From Ruminococcus sp. (GTDB lineage: Bacteria; Bacillota; Clostridia; Oscillospirales; Ruminococcaceae), in NCBI GenBank assembly GCA_017542475.1, contig JAFXXD010000002.1, positions 1 to 64,000 of the forward strand: a DNA stretch of 64,000 bases, read 5' to 3'. The notes beneath the pieces were generated by a model. That model did not search any database, was not told the DNA's origin, and saw only the letters and a program-made list of their open reading frames with translations. Positions 43,336 to 51,487 of this stretch are shown in pieces; positions within the stretch are counted from its first letter, which is position 1; each line of letters begins with the position of its first letter. The translations under genes were made by a program, and so were the position numbers.

Positions 43336-44251
43336 TCATGAGATGTTTAATAGTGTCCTTTCACGCTTGGAAGAATACGAAAAACAAAAGAAGCGCAAAA
43401 GAATCATCGTGCGTCGCACGGCTGTGTTGACACTTGGAACAGCCGCGGTACTTGGAATAGGCATCTTCACTCATGCTATGAAGCCTCCGAAGAAGCCAGT
43501 TCCCAATCAGTCGGGCATAATTGTTGAGACTGAGACAACCTCTGCGGAGGCTACTTCAGCTCCGAGCATGGCAAGCACTACCTCTCTGCAGATTGGGACA
43601 ACAATATTGACAACTGCTGCAACAACTGTGACAACGTCTACTTCGGTTCGTCAGATCGTGACGACAATCCGCACTACCGCGACTGCGGCTCGCACGACAA
43701 GGAATGCTACTGCCACGACAGTAACGTCAACTGCCGTGACCTCGCAGAATGTGATAACAACGACCGCTTCAACAATGACACATGGAGATTTGACTGTTTC
43801 AACCGTTCCTTTTACGGGTGAAATAACCACTGTGACAACCATTGTTTCGACAAATCCGCCTCAGAATAACCCAAAATATGTTATGATAACATATGAGGAA
43901 ATTGACCTTGAAGCAGTAAGTGCAGAGACAGAAAAAAGAGCCGATGAATACGTGAAGGAGATTGAGGAGTTCGAGTATACTGATGAAGAAATTGAATCGA
44001 TGCGTCAGAGTTACTTTGACAAGCAGTTTAGCGCAATAAGAAAGGAGTGGAACAAGGAACGTGCAAAAAGTATTATAAATGCACTTGGTGCAGACCCCTC
44101 AAAAGTTTCATACGCTATATTTGCTCCGACAGTACACTGCGAGCTCACGGATAAACAAATAGAAGCTGCCAAATCACTACCGCTTATTATTTCTATCACC
44201 CTTCAAGAGAACAATGAGCAAATCGTGATATGGTCAAGTAACACCGAGTAA
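43325..44251 (+). CDS. Membrane anti-sigma-like protein with Thr-rich linker and propeptide-like ectodomain
   Basis: 308 residues from the ATG at 43325 inside the sigma gene end (11-base overlap; a GTG at 43313 is possible). A cytoplasmic N-terminus of about 27 residues, one helix (about 30-50), a linker of about 130 residues rich in Thr/Ala/Ser, then an ectodomain of about 110 residues. The ectodomain end, SYAIFAPTVHCELTDKQIEA, matches the same segment in the next two secreted proteins. The short cytoplasmic part lacks a zinc-binding anti-sigma motif, so the anti-sigma role rests on gene order and topology. Architecture resembles RsgI-type sensors with a changed outer module. Confidence 0.7.
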   Translation: MKNDHEMFNSVLSRLEEYEKQKKRKRIIVRRTAVLTLGTAAVLGIGIFTHAMKPPKKPVPNQSGIIVETETTSAEATSAPSMASTTSLQIGTTILTTAATTVTTSTSVRQIVTTIRTTATAARTTRNATATTVTSTAVTSQNVITTTASTMTHGDLTVSTVPFTGEITTVTTIVSTNPPQNNPKYVMITYEEIDLEAVSAETEKRADEYVKEIEEFEYTDEEIESMRQSYFDKQFSAIRKEWNKERAKSIINALGADPSKVSYAIFAPTVHCELTDKQIEAAKSLPLIISITLQENNEQIVIWSSNTE

Positions 44252-44264
44252 AGGAGGTATCTTT

Positions 44265-45275
44265 ATGGAAAAAATGATGAATGCTATGCTAACCGCTTCA
44301 ATACTGGCAAGTTACAGCATTATGCCGTTTAATGTTAATGCCACGGATATTCAGGTTCCTGTTGCACAGGTAAGTGAAGCTGAAGAAGCTAACGGAATCT
44401 CTGAAAAGCTGAAAAATGATATTGAAGCAGGATTGGACAAAATCAATGTTACAATGTGGTGCGTATTCAAATACGACCATAAGTCGATAATCGCTGAGTC
44501 TCAAGCGGCGGCCGCAGAATATGAAGCTACACTGGATACATCAGTGTATTCAGCAGAGCAGATTACTGAGATGGTAGGAGAATACAAAAATATCTTTTCT
44601 GAAAACAAATACCACGAAGCAGATTTGGTGATACAAAAAGAAATATGTGATTTTATAGGTATAGACGTTTCAGATGCTGAGTTTAACGGTGCAAGGTTGA
44701 TATGCTCTCTGACTCCTGAACAAATATCCAGAATTGCAGGAACAGAATATCTCAAAGGTGAGATTATCGAGCAGTCAGAATTCGTTTCGGGCGATGAATT
44801 GGGCTATGAGCATTTTGATGTAAGTAATTCCTTAACGGTAAAGGAAGTGCAAGCATTATTCAACAAGTATTTTGAAGAAAACAACATGGATGCAAAATGT
44901 GTGACAAGCATAAACTATCCGCTCGATTATCCCTCTCTTGTTATAGAATATGTTCTTGAAACAAATACAATAACGGGTCCGCAGATAGTTGAATTCGCGG
45001 AGAAAAACAGTATAGACCGTACATTATTCACTGTTGCACCCATCGAAAACGGGGTTCCAATGATAAGAAGTGATGTCGACGTTAATGTTCATGGAGACGC
45101 AAATTGTGATGGAAAAACAACAGTTGCTGATTCGGTTGCAATATTGCAGCACATCGCTAACCGCGACAAGTATGGGCTCTCTTCGCAGGGGCTCATTAAC
45201 GCCGACGTTGATGGAGAGGCTGGCGTGACCGCAAATGACGCACGTGCTTTACAGGAATGGGACGCAAATAAATGA
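44265..45275 (+). CDS. Secreted dockerin protein with propeptide/inhibitor-like domain
   Basis: 336 residues. The signal peptide (about 1-27) is followed by a helical domain. At about 125-160, the block NGARLICSLTPEQISRIAG matches the C-terminal part of a subtilisin-type propeptide (I9-like). The C-terminus carries two calcium-loop repeats (HGDANCDGKTTVADSVAILQ and NADVDGEAGVTANDARALQE), a dockerin. GGAGG ribosome site, 13 bases after the anti-sigma-like gene. It may be a scaffold-bound inhibitor or chaperone of the subtilisin encoded next. The function is inferred from domain similarity and order. Confidence 0.75.
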   Translation: MEKMMNAMLTASILASYSIMPFNVNATDIQVPVAQVSEAEEANGISEKLKNDIEAGLDKINVTMWCVFKYDHKSIIAESQAAAAEYEATLDTSVYSAEQITEMVGEYKNIFSENKYHEADLVIQKEICDFIGIDVSDAEFNGARLICSLTPEQISRIAGTEYLKGEIIEQSEFVSGDELGYEHFDVSNSLTVKEVQALFNKYFEENNMDAKCVTSINYPLDYPSLVIEYVLETNTITGPQIVEFAEKNSIDRTLFTVAPIENGVPMIRSDVDVNVHGDANCDGKTTVADSVAILQHIANRDKYGLSSQGLINADVDGEAGVTANDARALQEWDANK

Positions 45276-45305
45276 TAATTAGAATTAATTCTCCTTATTA
45301 CCGAG

Positions 45306-45339
45306 GCAGCGGCACCCACTATTAGGTGCCGCTACTTTT
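45306..45339 (+). terminator. Terminator of sigma/anti-sigma/dockerin operon
   Basis: AGCGGCACC (45308-45316) and GGTGCCGCT (45325-45333) form the stem, followed by ACTTTTC. Its stem is nearly identical to the terminator at 48285-48319. Confidence 0.85.
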
Positions 45340-45401
45340 CATACTAAAACTAACTATTATAACAGCATTTGTCTTAGAGAAGATACATGGAGCATTTTGT
45401 G

Positions 45402-45469
45402 GTAGTTCGTGACACAAATGTGTATTTCGTGCCAATTAAGTTGACATATAAATGATATCATTACATAAT
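45402..45469 (+). promoter_or_regulatory. Promoter and shared box of subtilisin gene
   Basis: GTAGTTCGTGACA (45402-45414), a second TTTCGTGCCA (45425-45434), TTGACA 45441-45446, 17 bases, CATAAT 45464-45469. Confidence 0.65.
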
Positions 45470-45647
45470 GAAATAAACAATTATTTTTGAGAAGATAGGC
45501 TGCTAATAGAGATTAGCAGTAAATATGTTTTATAATGCCATTAATATGGAATGCTTGGAGGGGATACCAATGTATAGTAATTTAATCATATTGATCTCAT
45601 AATAGCATAATAAGATTCATGGATTTGTAATTAATCAGGAGGTTTTT

Positions 45648-48134
45648 ATGAAAGGGAAAAAATTATTTTCTAGTATTATATCTTGTTCTCTGATAAGTGC
45701 TGTTATCACAAATGGTGTTCCTTCAAACGGTATAGAAGCCGGTTATCAGCCATTTTGTGATTCGGGGAGCAAAATCACACCATTATTGTCAGAAAGAATA
45801 GCTAATTCTTCATCAGAACTCTATCCGGTAGTAATCTGGACAAATGGACTAGTTGAATCGGAGATTGAGAAGGAAATAGAAGATGAAATTGGTTATAATC
45901 GGAATGGATTGGAAGTAGATTATACTCCTCCATCAAAAGAATTGATATCAGAATTGGAAAAGGCGGCAGAGGAGTCACCAAATGAATATCTTGAAACCCT
46001 TATGAAAAAGCATTTGGAGATGACATCATCTGAAAGAAAGGTTGAAAAAGAAAAAACCAATTTGTATCGTCAAACGCGTAGAAGAATTGTTGAGGAGAAA
46101 AACACTTCTATAATAAGCGATGTATTAGATGAAATAAATATCGACGCGTCTAAAACGAGATTTATTAGTAGATATGCTCCGATGGCAGTTTGTTTTATGA
46201 CGGCAGAAGAGGTGATAACTGCAGAACAAAACGAAATGATATCAGAATTATCATTATATGAGCCGCAGGAATGGAAGGTGTGCGTTACAGATTTTGGAAC
46301 TACTAAAGCAACAATGGAAATAGATAAAATAAATAATTATCTTAACCTTACCGGGGATGGCGAAATAATTGGTATATATGAAACTGCAACGGTTAATCCA
46401 TCATATTATTCTACTTATGGATTAAATGCTTCTCAAGTTCAAATCATAGGCCCGTCATATTCAAACGGTAGTACTCATTCTACCTACTGCGCTGGCATTG
46501 CGGCGGGAAGTGGTGGCGTTGCACCAGATGCAATAATTCATTCTTCAACGTGTGAGTATGACTGGCAAAACTTTGATTGGAATAATTATGGCAATGCACA
46601 GTTATCAAATCTTGAAGCTCTGATTGATAGCGGTGTTAGTGTTATAAGTATTAGTTGGGGGTCAAGTAATTCGATTGCCTGTTATAACAATTGGGCCAAG
46701 TATACTGATTATTTAATATCTGATACAAATACTACAATAGTATGTGCAACTGGTAATAATGACGCTAATTATGTTATGAACCCGTCTTCTGCGTATAATT
46801 GTATTGCTGTAAATGGATTTGTAGATGTGTATAATGGACAATCGCAAAAAGTATTGAACGATTATTCATATAACAATGGAAATGGTTGCTTAAAACCCGA
46901 TGTTATAGGACCTTCACTTAATAACGGAACGAGCACAGCAACTCCATATATTGCAGGAATGCTTGCTCTTATGTATCAATACAAACCTGGTCTTGCTGCT
47001 TCCCCTGAGTTGTCAAAAGCGATCTTAATGGCTTCTTGTCATCAAAAGTGTTCTAAAGTAATCACTGGTAATACTGTATCTAATCTGTCTGAAACCATGC
47101 AACAAGGGCTCACAGATAGGCAGGGAGCTGGTATTCCAAGCTTGTACAGAATGATTAGCATAATATCACAGCATACTTACGGAAAAGGAATACTTAAATC
47201 CGATAATTCTTATGAAAGAATTGTAAACTTTGTACAGCCTCAATATAATTCTGAAAACATAAATGTTGTAATGACCTATTTACAGAACAATGTTCCCACA
47301 GCTTCCACAACAGGTGTAAAAGATGATTACAATATTTCACTTACAAATGATAATACCACCACGCAATCGACTTTATCAAATAGTTCAGCAGAAATGATAT
47401 ACCAATCATTATCTGATGAGGAAGATTATTCTTTAAGGATTTACAAGAATTCTGGACAATCATCAGAAGTTAGATATGCTTATGCATGGTCAACGGATAT
47501 GGAGCATTTTAATAGAAATGTTAAGGATGAGGGTATTTATTATTTGCGGAATAAGAAAAGCGGTTTATATTTAACTAAAAATCAGTATGATAATAAGAGC
47601 ACACAAACAAGTTTTATCGCATCATATAGGGCTTTATGGATTGTTGACTACATCTCGGCGACAAATAAATACACTATAAAAAATGGTTCCATTACATCAT
47701 ATGGACTTTGTTTGGATTCGATTATAAACGGTAGCAATTATTATGCTGTAGATAACACACTTTCAAACGTTAACCCTATTTCTGTTCTTGAGAACAATGA
47801 TGGAACTTACACCTTTACTCAAGTAGTGGGCGGAAATACATATGCCTTGAGCGTATATCAAAATTCAACTTCGACTGGAGCAATAATATGTTGGTCACCA
47901 TATAGTTCAAACAACAACTCACAAAGATGGTATTTTGAAGCCGCAAATTACAGAATAGGAGATGTTCATTTCGATAGAATAATCGACAATAGTGATGTGT
48001 ATTATATCCAAGCATATGATGCGGGTTCAATAAGTTTAAATAATATCGGAATGTATTTGGCTGATGTGAATAAAAATGATGTTGTTACCGTTGCAGATGC
48101 AGTAGCTCTACAAAGCATAATAGCTAATCCTTAA
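45648..48134 (+). CDS. Secreted subtilisin-like protease with dockerin; Asp-to-Glu catalytic change
   Basis: 828 residues. Signal peptide, propeptide region with a helix and the I9-like block ISRYAPMAVCFMTAEEVITA (near 180), S8 catalytic domain, a ricin-like or beta-trefoil-like region (about 620-760: NKKSGLYLTKNQYDN, NSQRWYFEA), and a C-terminal dockerin-like pair (GDVHFDRIIDNSDVYYIQ, ADVNKNDVVTVADAVALQ). Catalytic His277 (STHSTYCAGIAAG), oxyanion Asn (CATGNNDAN) and Ser429 (NNGTSTATPYIAGM) are present. The position of the catalytic Asp reads GIYETA, giving Glu245. GGAGG ribosome site. Confidence 0.88.
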   Translation: MKGKKLFSSIISCSLISAVITNGVPSNGIEAGYQPFCDSGSKITPLLSERIANSSSELYPVVIWTNGLVESEIEKEIEDEIGYNRNGLEVDYTPPSKELISELEKAAEESPNEYLETLMKKHLEMTSSERKVEKEKTNLYRQTRRRIVEEKNTSIISDVLDEINIDASKTRFISRYAPMAVCFMTAEEVITAEQNEMISELSLYEPQEWKVCVTDFGTTKATMEIDKINNYLNLTGDGEIIGIYETATVNPSYYSTYGLNASQVQIIGPSYSNGSTHSTYCAGIAAGSGGVAPDAIIHSSTCEYDWQNFDWNNYGNAQLSNLEALIDSGVSVISISWGSSNSIACYNNWAKYTDYLISDTNTTIVCATGNNDANYVMNPSSAYNCIAVNGFVDVYNGQSQKVLNDYSYNNGNGCLKPDVIGPSLNNGTSTATPYIAGMLALMYQYKPGLAASPELSKAILMASCHQKCSKVITGNTVSNLSETMQQGLTDRQGAGIPSLYRMISIISQHTYGKGILKSDNSYERIVNFVQPQYNSENINVVMTYLQNNVPTASTTGVKDDYNISLTNDNTTTQSTLSNSSAEMIYQSLSDEEDYSLRIYKNSGQSSEVRYAYAWSTDMEHFNRNVKDEGIYYLRNKKSGLYLTKNQYDNKSTQTSFIASYRALWIVDYISATNKYTIKNGSITSYGLCLDSIINGSNYYAVDNTLSNVNPISVLENNDGTYTFTQVVGGNTYALSVYQNSTSTGAIICWSPYSSNNNSQRWYFEAANYRIGDVHFDRIIDNSDVYYIQAYDAGSISLNNIGMYLADVNKNDVVTVADAVALQSIIANP

Positions 48135-48267
48135 TATGAGGTAATCACGCTTGTAAACTATGATACTTGTAAGAGATATGGGGAATATCTTAACGGCGAC
48201 GGAAAAGGTTGATCCCTCCGCTACTTCATTTGAACTTGTTGAGTATCCCCCAAAAGCTACCGAATAA
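48135..48267 (+). pseudogene. Frameshifted coding remnant
   Basis: Reading from just after the subtilisin stop gives YEVITLVNYDTCKRYGEYL then NGDGK. Shifting frame at about 48208 continues as DPSATSFELVEYPPKATE and a stop. The NGDGK word recalls a dockerin loop. It looks like the tail of a second secreted protein lost by deletion and frameshift. Confidence 0.45.
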
Positions 48268-48284
48268 CTCTCCTCCATATTACC

Positions 48285-48322
48285 AAAACAGCGGCACCTA
48301 TTTCGGGTGCCGCTGTTTTATA
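48285..48322 (+). terminator. Terminator after subtilisin region
   Basis: AAAACAGCGGCACC (48285-48298) pairs with GGTGCCGCTGTTTT (48306-48319). A duplicate of the terminator at 45306. Confidence 0.9.
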
Positions 48323-48409
48323 GCCGACTCTTTGACTTCTCGTATTGAGAAGCCCAAGAGTCAGCTTTTTTGCACATATATTTTTTTATTAGACAAGGAG
48401 GTCGATAAT

Positions 48410-49405
48410 ACGGCATGGAAGAAAAAGCTCACGACGCAGCAGAAAGCTGAGTACAAGGCTGAGAAGCGTGAGGAGATGCAAGAGATGTTCAAACAGATTG
48501 ATGACGGCGTTAAGGCTGTTTTCGAGTCTGATAAATACAAGGAATGCCTGCGATATATGAGTAAGTTCACGAATTACTCCGCAGGCAATTGTATTCTCAT
48601 TATGCTCCAGAAACCCGATGCAAGCCTTGTTGCGGCGTTCGGCAAGTGGAAGGAGCTCGGCAGGACTATCAACAAAGGAGAAAAAGGCATAGCGATACTT
48701 GCTCCGATGAAGTTTAAGTCCAAAGAAGTCGAGGAACAGTTCGTCAAGGACAGCAGTGGAAATCAGATTTACAACGCTGACTGTTCTGAGAAAAAGGAAA
48801 AGGTCGAGGTAGAGCAAACCTCCATAGGCTTCAAAAAGGTATATGTTTTTGACGTATCACAGACCAGCGGTGAGCCAATACCCGAATACGTCCACGAACT
48901 GAACGAGGACATCGAGGACGAACACGTTGAGGCAGTTATATGTGCTGTACGAAGCGTTACAGGGCTTCCTGTCGGGTTTGAGGACATCGACAGCGGCGCA
49001 AAGGGATATTACAGCTACAGTGAGCACCGAATAGCGATACAAAGCGGTATGAGCGGCGCACAAGCCGTTAAAACTGCTATTCACGAATGCGCTCACGCCC
49101 TGCTGCACGATCCCGATAAGAAGCTCCCGACTGCCAACTCCACCCGAAGTGATAAGGAGGTTCAGGCTGAATCGGTGGCATATATCGTGGCTTCAAGGTA
49201 TGGGATAGACACAAGCGAATACAGCTTCCCATATATAGCCTCATGGAGTCAGGGAAAGCAGCTTGAACAGCTCAACCGCTTTTTGAATGAGATTCAGGAG
49301 ATTGCAAGGACGATATGTGATGCCATATACACAGAGCTTCAAGCTCTGTCAGAAAATCAAACAGAAGAACTGACCGAGGACGAGTTTCTCGGTCTTGCTA
49401 TGTAA
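48410..49405 (+). CDS. ArdC-like antirestriction/metalloprotease protein, non-ATG start
   Basis: About 331 residues if it starts at the ACG at 48410, nine bases after AAGGAGG. No in-frame ATG/GTG/TTG lies at a suitable distance; the nearest upstream frame runs through a terminator. The N-terminal half (KKLTTQQKAEYKAEKREEMQ...NYSAGNCILIMLQKPDASLVAAFGKW...KGEKGIAILAPM) is the ArdC ssDNA-binding domain. The C-terminal half carries the zinc motif HECAHALLH and QAESVAYIVASRYGID, as in ArdC/IrrE-like peptidases that help conjugative elements evade restriction. First gene of the conjugative-element remnant. Its base composition is closer to the host than its neighbours. Confidence 0.82.
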   Translation, partial: TAWKKKLTTQQKAEYKAEKREEMQEMFKQIDDGVKAVFESDKYKECLRYMSKFTNYSAGNCILIMLQKPDASLVAAFGKWKELGRTINKGEKGIAILAPMKFKSKEVEEQFVKDSSGNQIYNADCSEKKEKVEVEQTSIGFKKVYVFDVSQTSGEPIPEYVHELNEDIEDEHVEAVICAVRSVTGLPVGFEDIDSGAKGYYSYSEHRIAIQSGMSGAQAVKTAIHECAHALLHDPDKKLPTANSTRSDKEVQAESVAYIVASRYGIDTSEYSFPYIASWSQGKQLEQLNRFLNEIQEIARTICDAIYTELQALSENQTEELTEDEFLGLAM

Positions 49406-49417
49406 GGAGATGAGAAA

Positions 49418-49750
49418 ATGAAGATCGAAACCGTGAAAGCTCCTGTCACAGCGAGCGAAAAGCGACTGCTTGATGTCATATCCAAAGCCGCGGACAGGAT
49501 AGCTACCTTTGCACATCTCGGACAAAGGGAATTTTCCATAGAAGATGTGCTCGATGAACTGGACTGCGGCTACCACGATATAAAGAGGATGATACGGGAT
49601 TCAGCCGCGGAAATACTGAAAGAAAAGCCCGATATATCCGCTGTTGTGGTGAGCGACTTGGATCTCCCCTGTCAGCCTGATATTACAGTAACAATAAAAG
49701 AGGAACAGGAAATGACCGCTGATGAGGATATCGGCGGTCTATCTTTTTAG
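49418..49750 (+). CDS. Conjugative-element protein of unknown function
   Basis: 110 residues, starting 12 bases after the ArdC-like gene with AAGGAG. Helical N-terminal half (ASEKRLLDVISKAADRIATFAHLGQREFSIEDVLDEL) and an acidic C-terminus. Unknown; judged real from spacing and ribosome site. Confidence 0.65.
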   Translation: MKIETVKAPVTASEKRLLDVISKAADRIATFAHLGQREFSIEDVLDELDCGYHDIKRMIRDSAAEILKEKPDISAVVVSDLDLPCQPDITVTIKEEQEMTADEDIGGLSF

Positions 49751-49759
49751 GAGGAATTA

Positions 49760-50218
49760 ATGAAAGCAAGATTACTGAAACTGAAGCTCTTCTCCCCGAT
49801 AATTGTAAAGGGAGAAGTTCCATACGAAAACCCGTGGGACGGCGGCGATGACTACCGCGTACTTGTGGAAACGGAAAAGAGAAAGTGCAGGGACGAGATA
49901 TATGTGAACGCCTGTGAAGCCCTCGCTCCTGTTGTTCTGCCGCATCCCTTTGAACGCCGCATTTTCTCTGCCGTTCCCGTCGTTGAAGAAAAGGACGGGA
50001 GGCTCATGCTGTTGCTCAACTGTGAATGCTACCGCCGCCTTTCCGAGGCGGAGCTCGACGAGCTGTGCGACTGGTGGGAGAATACAGTCGCGGAAGCAAG
50101 CGAGGAGCTCAGCAAGAGGCGTATCAAGACCAAAAAACTCGGCGGAATATTCATTTACCTGTGGTTTATGAGCGGCTGGGCAATAGAGCCGGTGTACCCC
50201 GAAAAGGAAGGAGACTGA
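49760..50218 (+). CDS. DUF6329-like conjugative-element protein
   Basis: 152 residues, N-terminus MKARLLKLKLFSPIIVKGEV resembling a family of small proteins found beside DUF4314 in Firmicute integrative elements. No catalytic motif. GGAGG ribosome site, 9 bases after the previous gene. Confidence 0.6.
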   Translation: MKARLLKLKLFSPIIVKGEVPYENPWDGGDDYRVLVETEKRKCRDEIYVNACEALAPVVLPHPFERRIFSAVPVVEEKDGRLMLLLNCECYRRLSEAELDELCDWWENTVAEASEELSKRRIKTKKLGGIFIYLWFMSGWAIEPVYPEKEGD

Positions 50219-50221
50219 TAT

Positions 50222-50491
50222 ATGAGAGTACCAAGCAGAAATGAAGTTGAAAGCTATCGCAGTCGTTACCCTGTAGGAACAAGAATATGCTGCGACAGTA
50301 TGTCCGATGATCCAAGACCTGTTCCTTCGGGAACTATGGGAACTGTTATCGGAGTTGATGATATGTGCAGCATTATGGTGAAGTGGGATAACGGGCAAGG
50401 GCTTTCCCTTGTTCCCGGAGTTGACAGCTTCCATGTCATATCTCAGGAGGAAAGCGAATCCGAGGAAGCAGATATGGAGATGCAGATATGA
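50222..50491 (+). CDS. DUF4314 domain protein
   Basis: 89 residues. RVPSRNEVESYRSRYPVGTR, PSGTMGTVIGVDD and IMVKWDNGQGLSLVPGVDSF match the small SH3-like DUF4314 family of conjugative elements. The end overlaps the next start by 4 bases. Confidence 0.85.
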   Translation: MRVPSRNEVESYRSRYPVGTRICCDSMSDDPRPVPSGTMGTVIGVDDMCSIMVKWDNGQGLSLVPGVDSFHVISQEESESEEADMEMQI

Positions 50492-50838
50492 AGGTCAATG
50501 CCCAGGAAGAAAGCTTCGAGCTTATGGAAATGCTCGGACAGCGCGTGCTGTTCACGAATATGAGGGTCGACCGCGATACCGTCCCTCAAGACCTCTATGT
50601 ATATGAGGTCAGGCACGACGATGACTGTACAGGAGAGATATGTGAAATAAAGCCGTCTGTAATGGTCAATCACTGGGGAACGATGATCTGTAAAGAGCCC
50701 ATTGAACTTGACACCAAATGGAACAGCAGATTCGTCGATAAGAACGACTACAGCTATCTCGGCGACGATGTTAAGCTTGATGAATATATAAATACGGACT
50801 GCTGTGAAGCTGAGTCCGAGGAAATGAAGATGATATAA
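50488..50838 (+). CDS. LPD28-like protein
   Basis: 116 residues. LYVYEVRHDDDCTGEICEI and VMVNHWGTMICKEPIEL resemble the LPD28 (large polyvalent protein associated) domain, a module of mobile elements. Overlaps DUF4314 by 4 bases and the next gene by one base, so translation is coupled. Confidence 0.75.
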   Translation: MKVNAQEESFELMEMLGQRVLFTNMRVDRDTVPQDLYVYEVRHDDDCTGEICEIKPSVMVNHWGTMICKEPIELDTKWNSRFVDKNDYSYLGDDVKLDEYINTDCCEAESEEMKMI

Positions 50839-51077
50839 TGGCAGAGAAGAACAGACCGCTATGCCCGATAATAGGGGCTGACGGCAACATATTCAATATC
50901 CTTGGAATGGCTTCAAGGACGCTGAGACGAAACGGTATGGCTGATGAGGCACAGGAGATGTACAGCCGCGTGACTTCATCGGGCAGTTATGAGCAGGCGC
51001 TCTGTATCATTACCGAATACATAACGCCATGCAGTCAGGAAGAACTCGAAGAGGACAGCCTATCCCAGCAGTATTAG
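50838..51077 (+). CDS. Small mobile-element protein
   Basis: 79 residues with CPIIGADGNIFNILGMASRT LRRNGM-type sequence, found next to LPD domains in Firmicute elements. Start overlaps the stop of the previous gene (TAATG). Function unknown. Confidence 0.7.
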   Translation: MAEKNRPLCPIIGADGNIFNILGMASRTLRRNGMADEAQEMYSRVTSSGSYEQALCIITEYITPCSQEELEEDSLSQQY

Positions 51078-51198
51078 GCTGCTGTTAATATAAATATTTC
51101 AAAAACAGCGACGGCTCGGCATTTATGCCAATCTCGGAGCGATAAAGGAGGAATGAAATATGAATACGTCCTGATAACCTTTGAGGGAAGGAGGTCGT

Positions 51199-51396
51199 AT
51201 GCAGACACGCAAAAGATACGAAAAAGCAAGCGTTGTGCTCGGCGGTGATATACCGTCTATGCTGAGAAAGGCAAAGACTGTCCTGTCGCATAAGCAGTAC
51301 CACGAGCTTTGTATCGCCGTTGACGACGCGGCAGACTATACTACAAAGAAAGGAATGATAATCGCCTGTTTACAGGCAAAGAAAAATAATTTTTGA
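51199..51396 (+). CDS. Small mobile-element protein
   Basis: 65 residues from the ATG at 51199 (AAGGAGG upstream); basic, helical (RKAKTVLSHKQYHELCIAVD). Unknown. It lies just before the chimeric methylase. Confidence 0.6.
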   Translation: MQTRKRYEKASVVLGGDIPSMLRKAKTVLSHKQYHELCIAVDDAADYTTKKGMIIACLQAKKNNF

Positions 51397-51487
51397 GCCG
51401 CTTGCCGGGAGCAGAAATGTTCCGAGTAAGCGGCTTTTTCTGTTTCCGGCGCTTCATTTTTGATAAAAAGCGGCGGAAAGGAGATGT

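Larger units (their letters stand above)
45276..45647. other. Intergenic region with terminator and subtilisin promoter
   Basis: 372 bases. The terminator at 45306-45339 ends the sigma operon. GTAGTTCGTGACA (45402-45414) and the promoter at 45441-45469 precede the subtilisin gene with a leader of about 170 bases. No gene. Confidence 0.7.

Noticed and set aside
51153-51250. Very short frames after AAAGGAGG before the 51199 gene
   Set aside because: One stops after four codons and the other overlaps the next gene out of frame; may be a leader or a decayed start, not a supported gene.
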